Of a stretch of DNA of 64,000 nucleotides, positions 35,247-44,121 are shown one piece after another. Made by a program: the position numbers and the translations under genes. This stretch comes from Thermobrachium celere DSM 8682. Its GTDB lineage: Bacteria > Bacillota > Clostridia > Clostridiales > Caloramatoraceae. A model generated the notes under the pieces. It saw only the letters and a list, made by a program, of their open reading frames with translations. It was not told the DNA's origin and searched no databases. Numbering within the stretch: position 1 is the first letter of the stretch; every line of letters starts with the position of its first letter. Where the stretch lies: NCBI RefSeq assembly GCF_000430995.1, contig NZ_HF952018.1:980929-1044928 (forward strand). Reading direction: 5' to 3'.

Positions 35247-35574
35247 TAGGAAAATCCCTCCCATAATCATCACATGTCAAATTATCAGCCTTTACGCCAG
35301 ACTTATAAGCTGCTTTACAAATAGCATGTCCAGCCACTGGATTTGTAATAATTATAAAAATTGCTATGAATAAAATTTTTATTGCCATTGATGTATTTTT
35401 TAATGTTAAAGCAAATAAAAATCCACCAAGAAGAGCACCTAGGGTACCTAGTGTTGCAATATTTGTACTTGACTGCATTCTACAATATGAGTCAGGCATT
35501 CTTAAAACACCAACAGTACCTGCAAAGGCAAAAAAACAACCTATTATCATGAATATATAAGCTACATATATCAT
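35239..35574 (-). CDS. mbhC: hydrogenase subunit MbhC (MrpG-like)
   Basis: The 111-residue protein has three membrane helices and the MnhG landmarks GVLRMPDSYCRMQSSTNIATLGTL and NPVAGHAICKAAYKSG. MrpG-like subunits complete the antiporter membrane arm. The ATG overlaps the mbhB stop (ATGA). Confidence 0.93.
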   Translation of the reverse strand: MIYVAYIFMIIGCFFAFAGTVGVLRMPDSYCRMQSSTNIATLGTLGALLGGFLFALTLKNTSMAIKILFIAIFIIITNPVAGHAICKAAYKSGVKADNLTCDDYGRDFPNE

Positions 35575-35831
35575 AGTTTTCCCTCCAGATACTTTGAAAT
35601 TAGTAGTGTTCCTATGAAACCTAGAATTGCTAAAGTTAATGCAATATCAAGATATATACCTCTTTTGCTGTATACAGAAAATAATACTAATGCTACTACT
35701 GTTAGTAAATCAATACTATCTGCAGCAACAACCCTATCAACAACATTTGGACCTTTTAAAACTCTATATAATAGGATTATTGATAATATAATATAAAATA
35801 TTGATACAAATATTAAACTATTCACTTCCAT
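35571..35831 (-). CDS. mbhB: hydrogenase subunit MbhB (MrpF-like)
   Basis: The 86-residue protein has three membrane helices and the MrpF motif VLKGPNVVDRVVAADSIDLLT. Its ATG, after AAGGAGGAT, lies inside the end of mbhA (10-base overlap), so translation is coupled. Confidence 0.93.
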   Translation of the reverse strand: MEVNSLIFVSIFYIILSIILLYRVLKGPNVVDRVVAADSIDLLTVVALVLFSVYSKRGIYLDIALTLAILGFIGTLLISKYLEGKL

Positions 35832-36340
35832 ATCCTCCTTATCCAGTTTTCTAAAGTACCTTTTATTGCTTCTCCAGCTTTTTCTCTGTTTGTTTCAGCA
35901 ACATCTATCCAATGTATATAGTAATAGTTTTTACCATTTTCTTCTACTATCTCCATTGTTATTGTCCCTGGAGTTAACGTAATTGAATTAGCAAGCATAG
36001 CCATTCCATATTCTGACTCTAAATTAACAGGTACTTTTACAATTCCTGGATTAACAGGTAAATTTGGATTTAGAGCTCTTTTTGCAACATCAACATTTGC
36101 CTTCCATAGCTCTTTTAAAAATACAAATACATAAAGAATTAAATTTATAAACTTTGCAGGATTAAATAGATGAAAAGCATTTTCATGGATGAAGAATCTT
36201 GAAACTAAAGTTGCAACTAATAAGCTTACAACTGCTCCTGCTAAAAGCTCTTGTGTTGTAAATGTCCATGTAAATAATATCCACAAGAGATAACAGAAGA
36301 TGAATGTTGAAATAATTGAGCTAAATTTTGTTGGTTTCAA
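35822..36340 (-). CDS. mbhA: hydrogenase subunit MbhA (MrpE-like)
   Basis: The 172-residue protein has two or three N-terminal membrane helices and a cytoplasmic domain with the MnhE features NPGIVKVPVNLESEYGMAM, ANSITLTPGTITME and YYIHWIDV. Start is TTG at 36340, six bases after GGGGGG. It opens the antiporter block, immediately after hypB. Confidence 0.93.
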   Translation of the reverse strand: MKPTKFSSIISTFIFCYLLWILFTWTFTTQELLAGAVVSLLVATLVSRFFIHENAFHLFNPAKFINLILYVFVFLKELWKANVDVAKRALNPNLPVNPGIVKVPVNLESEYGMAMLANSITLTPGTITMEIVEENGKNYYYIHWIDVAETNREKAGEAIKGTLENWIRRIWK

Positions 36341-36352
36341 TTAAAGCCCCCC

Positions 36353-37012
36353 TTACTTTTTTATTTTTTTATCAATTGCATTTTTCAATGCATTGACTAG
36401 CTCATTAAGTCCTTCTTTTGTTTTGTTGGATACTCTGAAAATGTTAATGTTTGGATTTAACTCTCTTGCAACAGATTCAACCTTTTTATCATCGAAGTCA
36501 AAATAAGACTTCATATCATATTTATTTAATACTAATATTTCTGAAGTTGAAAACATTAGAGGATACTTTTCTACTTTATCATCACCCTCTGGTATGCTTA
36601 AAATTGCAACTCTTATATCTTCTCCAATGTTAAATTCTGCTGGGCATACCAAGTTACCTATATTTTCTACAATAATCACATCAATTTCGTCTAAATTAAA
36701 ATACTGAAGTATGTGTTTTATTGACATAGCCTCAATATGGCATGCTCCATCAGTATTTAATTGAACTACTGGTATATCCATCTTTTTTATCTTTTCTGCA
36801 TCTATTTGACCAGCAATATCTCCTTCAATTACTGCTATTTTATAGTACTTTCTAAGCTCATTTATTAAGTTTACAATAAGGCTCGTTTTTCCTGCTCCAG
36901 GTGATCCCATCACATTTATCATATAAATATTCTTTTTTTCAAATGTATCCTTTATCTCATTGCTGCAATCCTCATTCCATTCAAGTATTTGTTTTACTAC
37001 TTTTATTTCCAC
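36353..37012 (-). CDS. hypB: nickel-insertion GTPase HypB
   Basis: The 219-residue SIMIBI GTPase has the P-loop MGSPGAGKTSLIVN, EGDIAGQIDAEKI and the metal-site region TDGACHIEA, with NKYD as the guanine motif. It delivers nickel to the hydrogenase large subunit with HypA. There is no N-terminal histidine-rich nickel store. The start is taken as GTG 37012, nine bases after GGAGG; a TTG at 37021 directly abuts the ribosome site. It overlaps the hypA end region and precedes mbhA. Confidence 0.94.
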   Translation of the reverse strand: MEIKVVKQILEWNEDCSNEIKDTFEKKNIYMINVMGSPGAGKTSLIVNLINELRKYYKIAVIEGDIAGQIDAEKIKKMDIPVVQLNTDGACHIEAMSIKHILQYFNLDEIDVIIVENIGNLVCPAEFNIGEDIRVAILSIPEGDDKVEKYPLMFSTSEILVLNKYDMKSYFDFDDKKVESVARELNPNINIFRVSNKTKEGLNELVNALKNAIDKKIKK

Positions 37013-37013
37013 A

Positions 37014-37355
37014 TCAATCAACCTCCAAACTATCCACGTAAAATTCCTTGCCAGCTGTTATTCTTACATTTAAACTACCACAATTTTTACATCTTAATCT
37101 ATGTCTCTCAATAATACTTTCATTTCCACATTCATTACACTTCATTCTTGCTTCAACTCTACGTATGATAAGCTCTGCCCCTTCTGCAATTGTACCTCTA
37201 CTTGCTATATTAAAGTACTCTTGAATTAGTTGGGGAAATACACCTGATAGTTCCCCAACTACTAACTTTATAGAATTTACCTTGTTAAAATGATGTTTTT
37301 TTGCTTCACTTTCAACTATTTTTATAATTCCTTCAGTAATTGATAACTCATGCAT
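37014..37355 (-). CDS. hypA: nickel metallochaperone HypA
   Basis: The 113-residue protein starts with the nickel-binding MHELSI and carries the structural zinc site CNECG...CKNCG (about 73-92). It works with HypB to load nickel into the NiFe centre. The gene lies 7 bases after mbhL, inside the structural operon rather than with the other hyp genes. Confidence 0.97.
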   Translation of the reverse strand: MHELSITEGIIKIVESEAKKHHFNKVNSIKLVVGELSGVFPQLIQEYFNIASRGTIAEGAELIIRRVEARMKCNECGNESIIERHRLRCKNCGSLNVRITAGKEFYVDSLEVD

Positions 37356-37362
37356 TTTATCA

Positions 37363-38445
37363 CTACCTATCTAAACATGAGAAGCAAGGATCTATTGATG
37401 CAATTATTAAACCTGCATCTGCTACTGTATTATTTTTTAACATATAAGGTACAGTTGGAGCAGTTTTAAAGGTTGGAACATGTATACTTATTCTATAATT
37501 TGTTTGTCCTCCATCAGTTACTACATAATAAATTACTTGACCTCTTGGTGCTTCGTGTCTTGCTGTAAATTCTCCAGCTGGAACCTTAGGAAGTTTATTA
37601 CCTAAATTTATTGGACCTTCTGGAAGGTTTTCTAACGCCTGTCTAATTATCTTTACACTTTCTTCTATTTCTAAAACTCTAACTACAACTCTTGCCCAAA
37701 CGTCACCATCTTCTAATACAGGTATGTCAAAATCAAATTCATCATAACATGAATAAGGAGCATCCTTTCTAACATCAACTCTTATTCCTGACGCTCTAGC
37801 GTGTGGTCCAATTGTTCCCATTCTTTCTGCTACATCCTTTGGTAATACCCCAACGCCTTTAGTTCTTAAAGCAGCTGTTTTATCATTTAAGAATATTTCC
37901 TTCATTCGATTGTGTGGTTCATTTAAATCATCTAGCATCTTTAAAACCTTTCTTCTCATTTCATCGTTAATATCTCTTCTTGAACCACCAATTATAACCA
38001 TACCGTAGTTTACTCTATTACCTGAAATTTCTTCTAGTATATCCATAACTTTTTCTCTAGCATCCCATACATACATAAATAGTGAATCATATCCTATTAA
38101 GTGGCAAGCTAATCCTATCCATAGATAATGTGAATGTAATCTTTCAAGTTCAGCCATAATAACTCTTATATATTGACCTCTTTTTGGCACTTCCATTTGT
38201 GCTATGTTTTCAATTGCCATAGCATATGTAAATGGATGTGAATGTGAACATATTCCACATACTCTTTCAACTAAAGTTAATGTCTGAATGAAATTTCTTT
38301 CAGTTGCTAATTTTTCTATTCCTCTATGGTTATATCCTATAAATACTTCTGCGTCCTTTATTACTTCACCTTCAGTATATAACTTAGCATGAATTGGTTC
38401 TTCCAAAGATGGATGATATGGACCTATAGGTATTGTATAACCCAT
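37363..38445 (-). CDS. mbhL: NiFe hydrogenase catalytic large subunit MbhL (NuoD-like)
   Basis: The 360-residue protein has the four nickel-iron ligands in RVCGICSHSH (about 62-71) and DPCFSCLDR at the extreme C-terminus, so it should be catalytically competent, unlike complex I NuoD. It belongs to group 4, the ferredoxin-linked membrane-bound H2-evolving enzymes. The protein stops directly after DPCFSCLDR, leaving no tail for the usual maturation endopeptidase. Its ATG, after AAGGAGGGAGAATA, overlaps the mbhK stop (TAATG). The neighbours hypA and hypB follow within a few bases. Confidence 0.95.
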   Translation of the reverse strand: MGYTIPIGPYHPSLEEPIHAKLYTEGEVIKDAEVFIGYNHRGIEKLATERNFIQTLTLVERVCGICSHSHPFTYAMAIENIAQMEVPKRGQYIRVIMAELERLHSHYLWIGLACHLIGYDSLFMYVWDAREKVMDILEEISGNRVNYGMVIIGGSRRDINDEMRRKVLKMLDDLNEPHNRMKEIFLNDKTAALRTKGVGVLPKDVAERMGTIGPHARASGIRVDVRKDAPYSCYDEFDFDIPVLEDGDVWARVVVRVLEIEESVKIIRQALENLPEGPINLGNKLPKVPAGEFTARHEAPRGQVIYYVVTDGGQTNYRISIHVPTFKTAPTVPYMLKNNTVADAGLIIASIDPCFSCLDR

Positions 38446-38834
38446 TATTCTCCCTCCTTAAGTGTCTTCTTCCTTAATTCTTCTAATGGTGTTACTATAA
38501 TATGTCCTTGTCCTTCAAGCATTGTGTCTGGCAGGAATAGTCTTCCCCTCATTTTTAAACCTTCAAATTTTACTCCCATAAGCTCATATAATTCTTCTTC
38601 AGGCCATGCTGCTGCAACATCATATATTTCAGAAATTGATGGTAAAGTGTCTTCTCCTACAACTTTGTAGGATTCAATACAATTGCCTACTTCATATTGG
38701 TAGTTAACTACATGTTTTCCTTCTTTGTCAACATAGCCATGAATCATTACAAGCCTATGTCCCTTTTCTCTCATTCTTTGAGCTAATGGAACTATTTCTT
38801 CTTTTTTAATTTCAATTGATTTAAATTCCTGCAT
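38445..38834 (-). CDS. mbhK: hydrogenase subunit MbhK (NuoC-like)
   Basis: The 129-residue protein matches the 30-kDa/NuoC family: VNYQYEVGNCIESYKVVGED, a PSISEIYDVAAAWPEEELYELMGV segment and GRLFLPDT. In MBH it caps the large subunit MbhL. The start ATG 38834 follows AGGAGGTGCATTT; upstream in-frame starts lie in hypE. It is coupled to mbhL and follows hypE. Confidence 0.9.
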   Translation of the reverse strand: MQEFKSIEIKKEEIVPLAQRMREKGHRLVMIHGYVDKEGKHVVNYQYEVGNCIESYKVVGEDTLPSISEIYDVAAAWPEEELYELMGVKFEGLKMRGRLFLPDTMLEGQGHIIVTPLEELRKKTLKEGE

Positions 38835-38854
38835 AAATGCACCTCCTATGTACT

Positions 38855-39859
38855 TTAACATATTCTCGGCAATTGAGCACCTGTTAATTTTGTAAGTACT
38901 CTACTACCACCAAGATTTGTATTTAACACAACCTTTGAAGGAAAGTTTTTTGTAACTTTCCCTATTATGGCTGCATCCTTGCCTAATTCAATATTTCTTA
39001 AATCATTAATTAAACTTTCTGCAATACTATAATCAACAACAGCTAATATTTTTCCCTCATTTGCTGAGTATAAAGGATCAATTCCTAATATTTCACACAA
39101 ATTGTTTGTTTTAACGCTAACTGGAATGTCCTCCTCATTTATTTCAATTGAATACTCTGTTCCTTCAACAAACTCATTTAATGTTGTTGCCACTCCACCT
39201 CTTGTAGGATCACGCATAATCTTTACTTTATTACCATATTGTAATATACATTGTGCTAATTCATATATTGGTGCACAATCAGATATCACTGAAAACTCAT
39301 CAACTAGATTGTTTCTTGCAGCCATAATTGAAGCTCCATGATCGCCTACTGTTCCAGTAACTATAACCACATCATTTTCTGCTATTTTATCTTTCCCCAA
39401 AAATTCATGTGTTAAAACTCCTATACCAGAAGTATTTATATAAATACCATCACCTTTGCCTTTTTCAACTACCTTTGTATCCCCAGTAACAACTTTTACA
39501 TTGCATTTTTCTGCTGTTTCTTTTATAGAATTTATTATCTTCTTTAGATCCTCCAGCTTAAATCCTTCTTCAATAATTAAACTTAAACTCAAAAACTTAG
39601 GTACAGCACCACAAACGGCTAAATCATTTACTGTACCACAGACAGCTAATTTTCCAATATCCCCTCCTGGAAAAAAGTAAGGGCTAACCACAAAACTGTC
39701 TGTAGAAAATACAAATTTATTTGAATCTAATTCTAATATTGCGCCATCTGACAAAGCATTAAGCTCATTACAAGCAAATGCTGGAAGAATTAGATTTTCA
39801 ATTAATTGTGAAGTTTTTTTACCTCCACTGCCATAAGATAGCGTAATTATTTCGTCCAT
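38855..39859 (-). CDS. hypE: hydrogenase maturation protein HypE
   Basis: The 334-residue PurM-like ATPase ends in the hallmark PRIC, whose terminal cysteine carries the carbamoyl group from HypF and is dehydrated to thiocyanate as the cyanide source. N-terminal LSYGSGGKKT and the central DPTRGGVATTLNEF fit. ATG follows AGGTGATTAA, ten bases after hypD. Confidence 0.97.
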   Translation of the reverse strand: MDEIITLSYGSGGKKTSQLIENLILPAFACNELNALSDGAILELDSNKFVFSTDSFVVSPYFFPGGDIGKLAVCGTVNDLAVCGAVPKFLSLSLIIEEGFKLEDLKKIINSIKETAEKCNVKVVTGDTKVVEKGKGDGIYINTSGIGVLTHEFLGKDKIAENDVVIVTGTVGDHGASIMAARNNLVDEFSVISDCAPIYELAQCILQYGNKVKIMRDPTRGGVATTLNEFVEGTEYSIEINEEDIPVSVKTNNLCEILGIDPLYSANEGKILAVVDYSIAESLINDLRNIELGKDAAIIGKVTKNFPSKVVLNTNLGGSRVLTKLTGAQLPRIC

Positions 39860-39868
39860 TTAATCACC

Positions 39869-40957
39869 TCAAAATTGTAAATATTTATAATACGCTGCAC
39901 AAGCTCCTTCACTTGAAACCATACAAGGCCCAACTGCATTTTCTGGAGTACACAATCTACCAAAGAGCGAACACTCATTAGGCTCAATTTTTCCTTTTAT
40001 TACATCACCACACCTACATGCTGTTGTCTTATTATTCTCTCTTAAAGTTATGTTAAACCTTGTAATTGCATCAAATTTTTCATACTCTTTTTTTAACTTA
40101 AGACCACTATTTTTAATTAAACCAATTCCTCTCCATAAATCATCTGAAACTTTAAAATACTTTTCTACTTTTTCTTTTATAATTTTATTACCCTCTGTCT
40201 TTACAACTCTTTTATACTCATTCTCTAGTTTAACATCATTATTTATAATTTGATTAATTATCTTAAATATCCCAATTAAGATATCTCCAGCTTCAAATCC
40301 ACAAATAACTGAAGGTTTTTTATATTCATCAACTAAAAATCTAAATCCCTCTTCTCCTATGACTGCACCTACGTGACCTGGGCAAATAAACCCATCTATA
40401 TCAAAATCAGGTTGTTCTAGTAGTGCCCTTAACGCAGGTTCAACTAATTTATGCATTGAATAGATATAAAAATTATTTATGTTATTATTAATGGCTTCTT
40501 CTAAAGCTAATATAGTTCCCGGAGTTGTAGTTTCAAATCCTATACCTAAAAAAACAACTTCTCTATCTTGATTATTCTTTGCTATTTCTACTGCATCTAA
40601 TGCTGAATAAACAATTCTAATATCGCTTCCCAATGCCCTTAATTTTTCTAGACTTTCTCCTACATTTGTACCAGGCACCTTCATCATGTCACCATAAGTA
40701 GTTATTATTAAATCTCTATTTTTTCTACAAAGCTCTAAAATTGCATCTATTTCTTCAGAAGGTGTCACACAAACAGGACATCCAGGACCTGATATTAATT
40801 TTATATTTTCAGGTAGCAAACCCTTAATCCCAGATTTTGCAATCGCCATTGTGTGTGTCCCGCACACTTCCATAATTTTTATTTTTCTATCTATCTTTTT
40901 CAGAAACTTTATAACCCTATCAATATCTTGAGGTTTTCTAAATTCATTTAAGTGCAT
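39869..40957 (-). CDS. hypD: hydrogenase maturation protein HypD
   Basis: The 362-residue iron-sulphur protein assembles the Fe(CN)2CO unit with HypC. It shows MEVCGTHTMAIAKSG, ISGPGCPVCVTP and GFETTTPGT. The C-terminal cluster ligands are ACRCGDVIKG, CSLFGRLCTPENAVGPCMVSS and the final EGACAAYYKY. Its ATG follows AAGGAGG and overlaps the hypC 3' end by 14 bases. Confidence 0.97.
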   Translation of the reverse strand: MHLNEFRKPQDIDRVIKFLKKIDRKIKIMEVCGTHTMAIAKSGIKGLLPENIKLISGPGCPVCVTPSEEIDAILELCRKNRDLIITTYGDMMKVPGTNVGESLEKLRALGSDIRIVYSALDAVEIAKNNQDREVVFLGIGFETTTPGTILALEEAINNNINNFYIYSMHKLVEPALRALLEQPDFDIDGFICPGHVGAVIGEEGFRFLVDEYKKPSVICGFEAGDILIGIFKIINQIINNDVKLENEYKRVVKTEGNKIIKEKVEKYFKVSDDLWRGIGLIKNSGLKLKKEYEKFDAITRFNITLRENNKTTACRCGDVIKGKIEPNECSLFGRLCTPENAVGPCMVSSEGACAAYYKYLQF

Positions 40958-41165
40958 CAGTAACCTCCTTAATAAGACGTAGATTTTCTATAGCATCTTC
41001 TTCCTTTAATTTTTCTATTGCAAATCCAGCATGTACTATAACATAGTCTCCAACTTTTACGTCTTTAACAAAATCTATTCTAATTGTTCTTTTAACTCCC
41101 TCTATTTCAGCTTGAGCTGTATTTCCCTCTATATTAACCACCTTCAATGGTACTGCTAAACACAT
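40944..41165 (-). CDS. hypC: hydrogenase maturation chaperone HypC
   Basis: The 73-residue protein starts MCLAVPLKV, whose second-position cysteine is the functional residue that holds the iron ligand complex and the immature large subunit. The later GDYVIVHAGFAIEKL is typical. The ribosome site and start lie inside the end of hypF, overlapping by 10 bases. Confidence 0.97.
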   Translation of the reverse strand: MCLAVPLKVVNIEGNTAQAEIEGVKRTIRIDFVKDVKVGDYVIVHAGFAIEKLKEEDAIENLRLIKEVTDALK

Positions 41166-43414
41166 CTCATACCACCTCCATTTGCAACAACAGCAAGCTG
41201 ACCTAATGATATACCTTCATCATTTGTTGAAACTCTTTTATGAATGTATACATTAAATCCATCACTTTGCAATCTTGTATATATTCTATCGAGCAAATAC
41301 ATATTTTGAAAAACGCCACCTGATATTACAATATCTCTACAATTAGTCTCTGACTCTATTTGTTTAACAGATTTAACAGCAAAATCAACCAATGTATTCA
41401 TAAATTTAGCTGATATTATATTTATTGATACACCTCTACCAATATCTAAAACAATTTCTCTTATCATTGGTCTCCAATCAAACTCTAGTAAATCACTTTG
41501 CTCTAAATTGTAAGTATACACTCCATTTTCATTCAACTCTGCAGTTTTCTCTAAAAGTATTGCACCTTGTCCCTCATAGCTTGCATAATGCCTTAATCCT
41601 AATAATGATGAAACTCCATCAAAAAGTCTACCAATACTTGAGGTAAGGTATGTATTCACATTGTTTTCAATCATTTTATTTATTATTTGGCTATTTTTCA
41701 TATCTAAAATATTTTTATCTACATTGCCAAAGGTTTGATACAAAAGATCATAAGCAATTCTATCAATTTCCTTTATCGCTAAATCCCCACCTACTAATCT
41801 AATCTTTCTTATTGTTGCTCTTCTTTCAAATTCTCTATAATTTCCATATAGTATTTCTCCACCCCAAAGTGTATTATCTAATCCAAGTCCTGTACCATCC
41901 CAAGTTATTGCAATAACATTTCCATTTAAATTATTATCAGCCATACATGAAGCCATGTGAGCATGATGATGTTGAACCATATAGACTTCTTTATTATGTT
42001 TTTCACCTATGTCTATAGCATATTCTGTTGACATATAATCTGGATGATAATCACACACAATCTTTTTAGGATTAATATCAAAAAGCTTCTTAAAATGCTC
42101 TATTTGACTAATATAATTATTGTATGTTTCTATATTTTTTAAATCTCCTATATGTTGACTTAAAAATGCATAATTCTTTTTCAGTAAACAAAATGACGCT
42201 TTTTGTTCTGCTCCACATGCTAAAATATCTTCAGCTTCAAATTCAACTTTTATAGGGAATGGGGTATACCCCCTAGAACGCCTTATAAAATATTCATTTC
42301 CCTTATATACAAAAATTAATGAATCATCACACCTAACATATATATCTCTATTATGCAAAAGGAAACCATCTGCTACTTCTTTAAGTTCTATTGTTGCTTC
42401 ATCATTATCTTTGATTATAGGTTTATCCTTCATATTTGCACTTGTCATTACTAAAACATCTAATTCATCATCAAAAAGAAGAAAATGTAAAGGTGCATAA
42501 GGTAACATAATACCTAAATAGTTATTATCTATTGATATATAATCAAATATTTCACTTTTCTTTCTTAATAATACTATAGGTCTTCTAAAACTTGTTAGGT
42601 GTTCCTCTTCTTCTTTAGAAACTATACAAAACTGTCTAACTGTTTTTATGTCTCTACACATAAGTGCAAAAGGTTTTTCTTCTCTATTTTTTCTCTGTCT
42701 TAACTTTTCAACAGCAATTTTATTTTTTGCATTACATGCTAGATGAAAGCCACCTATACCCTTTATAGCAATTATTTTTCCTTCCTTTAAATCATTCTTA
42801 ACACTTTCTATTACATTTTCCTTTATAATAATGTTATCAGAATTTAAATAATATATATTTGGTCCACAATCAAAACAACAATTGGGTTGTGCATGATATC
42901 GCCTATCCTCTATATCTTTGTATTCACTCAAACAACTATCACACATTTTAAATTTGTTCATTGTTGTTTTTTCTCTATCGTATGGTACATCCTTTATTAT
43001 TGTAAATCTCGGACCACAATTTGTACAATTTATAAATGGAAATTTATATCTTTTGTCATTTTTATCATTTAACTCTCTTAAGCAATCATCACATATAGCT
43101 ACATCAGGAGAAATTAGCGTAAACTTTGTAGTATCATTGGTACTTTCAATTATTCTAAATTCATTATAACCTAGCAATTCATCATACACAGTTAAATTTA
43201 TACTTTCAATTACAGAAAGCTTTGGTTTTTTTATCTTAATATCTTCAACAAAACAATGTATCTTGTCTAACTCTCCCTCAACTTCTATTACTACTCCACT
43301 TGATGTGTTTTTAACCCAGCCCTTCAATTCATATTCCGATATTAGTTTATGAATAAAAGGCCTGAAACCTACTCCTTGCACTATTCCGTTTACTACTATA
43401 TTTGCTCTTTTCAA
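41156..43414 (-). CDS. hypF: carbamoyltransferase HypF
   Basis: The 752-residue protein has the four HypF parts. An acylphosphatase domain (NGIVQGVGFRPF) comes first. Two zinc-finger pairs follow (CDDCLRELND, CTNCGPRF, CDSCLSEY, CFDCGPN). Next is a YrdC-like domain, and last a Kae1-like carbamoyl-transfer domain with HHHAHMASCMADN and the DGTGLGLDNTLWGGE metal site. It moves carbamoyl from carbamoyl phosphate to HypE. The start is best placed at TTG 43414, six bases after AGGTG; ATG 43420 abuts the ribosome site and remains possible. It is the first gene of the hyp-mbh operon. Confidence 0.95.
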   Translation of the reverse strand: MKRANIVVNGIVQGVGFRPFIHKLISEYELKGWVKNTSSGVVIEVEGELDKIHCFVEDIKIKKPKLSVIESINLTVYDELLGYNEFRIIESTNDTTKFTLISPDVAICDDCLRELNDKNDKRYKFPFINCTNCGPRFTIIKDVPYDREKTTMNKFKMCDSCLSEYKDIEDRRYHAQPNCCFDCGPNIYYLNSDNIIIKENVIESVKNDLKEGKIIAIKGIGGFHLACNAKNKIAVEKLRQRKNREEKPFALMCRDIKTVRQFCIVSKEEEEHLTSFRRPIVLLRKKSEIFDYISIDNNYLGIMLPYAPLHFLLFDDELDVLVMTSANMKDKPIIKDNDEATIELKEVADGFLLHNRDIYVRCDDSLIFVYKGNEYFIRRSRGYTPFPIKVEFEAEDILACGAEQKASFCLLKKNYAFLSQHIGDLKNIETYNNYISQIEHFKKLFDINPKKIVCDYHPDYMSTEYAIDIGEKHNKEVYMVQHHHAHMASCMADNNLNGNVIAITWDGTGLGLDNTLWGGEILYGNYREFERRATIRKIRLVGGDLAIKEIDRIAYDLLYQTFGNVDKNILDMKNSQIINKMIENNVNTYLTSSIGRLFDGVSSLLGLRHYASYEGQGAILLEKTAELNENGVYTYNLEQSDLLEFDWRPMIREIVLDIGRGVSINIISAKFMNTLVDFAVKSVKQIESETNCRDIVISGGVFQNMYLLDRIYTRLQSDGFNVYIHKRVSTNDEGISLGQLAVVANGGGMRCV

Positions 43415-43458
43415 CTTCATCACCTATTTAATTAAATATTTAACAAACTGCAAACTAT

Positions 43459-43487
43459 ACTATAACAGTTAAAACCTGTACTATCAA
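43459..43487 (-). promoter_or_regulatory. sigma-A promoter for the hyp-mbh operon
   Basis: TTGATA (43482-43487), a 17-base spacer and TATAGT (43459-43464) on the minus strand lie about 45 bases before hypF. No other convincing promoter or internal terminator was seen down to mbhN. Confidence 0.65.
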
Positions 43488-43603
43488 TATTTCTTGACAT
43501 CTATTGCAATAATTTAATCTTTCTGTTATTATTATAATACAAAAAATCAATTAATTCAAACAAATAAATTTATTAATTTTTTCTATGTGGGAAAAATAAA
43601 ATA

Positions 43604-43612
43604 TGATATAAT
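43604..43612 (+). promoter_or_regulatory. extended -10 promoter
   Basis: TGATATAAT (43604-43612) is an extended -10 element 42 bases before the start of the following gene; no good -35 box is seen. Confidence 0.5.
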
Positions 43613-43654
43613 AAATTATTGCAATAATAAATTTTATAGAAAAGGGGAGTTATT

Positions 43655-44059
43655 ATGAGTTTTAGAGAAACACTAGCTAAAAAATATGCTGAGGTATATT
43701 TTAAAAAATATGGAGACAGACTTACTCAAATCAGTGGCCATGTTTTAAGTATAAAAACAACAACAAAAACTATCCTTTGGATTTTTAATATTTTAACAGT
43801 AGATATAGTAGTTAAGCCTGAAAGAAGCAAATCTGTAATTAAATGTAGATATAAAGCTAAAAAATGGTTTAAAATGCCTACATTCATAGATGTAAGACAA
43901 GGTCATAGCGTAATTATTCAAGGCTTAAAACCAAAGAAAGGTAAAGAATCTACTGAATCAATTCAAATAATAAATGTAAGAAACCTTACTACAAAGAAGG
44001 ACTTAATCCCAATCGATCAAGAAATAAAAAGAGTTCAACAAAGACAGTACATAAAATAA
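43655..44059 (+). CDS. unrecognised small basic protein, OB-fold-like
   Basis: I cannot assign this 134-residue protein. It is strongly basic, has no signal or membrane helix, and the pattern of short strands from about residue 28 to 112 (GHVLSIKTTTK, VDIVVKPE, VIKCRYKAKK, GHSVIIQGLKPKKGK, SIQIINVRNL) resembles a five-stranded OB fold. An N-terminal and a C-terminal helix flank it. ATG follows AAAGGGGAGTTATT. It has its own promoter and terminator, so it is a genuine gene. Nucleic-acid binding is inference from fold and charge only. Confidence 0.75.
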   Translation: MSFRETLAKKYAEVYFKKYGDRLTQISGHVLSIKTTTKTILWIFNILTVDIVVKPERSKSVIKCRYKAKKWFKMPTFIDVRQGHSVIIQGLKPKKGKESTESIQIINVRNLTTKKDLIPIDQEIKRVQQRQYIK

Positions 44060-44090
44060 AGCATGTGGACAACCATATGCTTTTTAAATT
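44058..44090 (+). terminator. terminator after the OB-fold-like gene
   Basis: AAAGCATGTGG and CCATATGCTTT (44058-44083, one G-U pair) with an ACAA loop are followed by TTTTAAATT on the plus strand. Confidence 0.8.
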
Positions 44091-44121
44091 ATAAAAGGGG
44101 CTATCTGCCCCTTTTATAATT
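44088..44121 (-). terminator. terminator after the Ca2+ ATPase gene
   Basis: ATTATAAAAGGGGC and GCCCCTTTTATAAT form a 14-bp stem with the Ca2+ ATPase stop codon in its loop. On the minus strand the T-rich 3' arm runs on into TTTAAAAAG. It also backs up the convergent plus-strand terminator. Confidence 0.8.
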
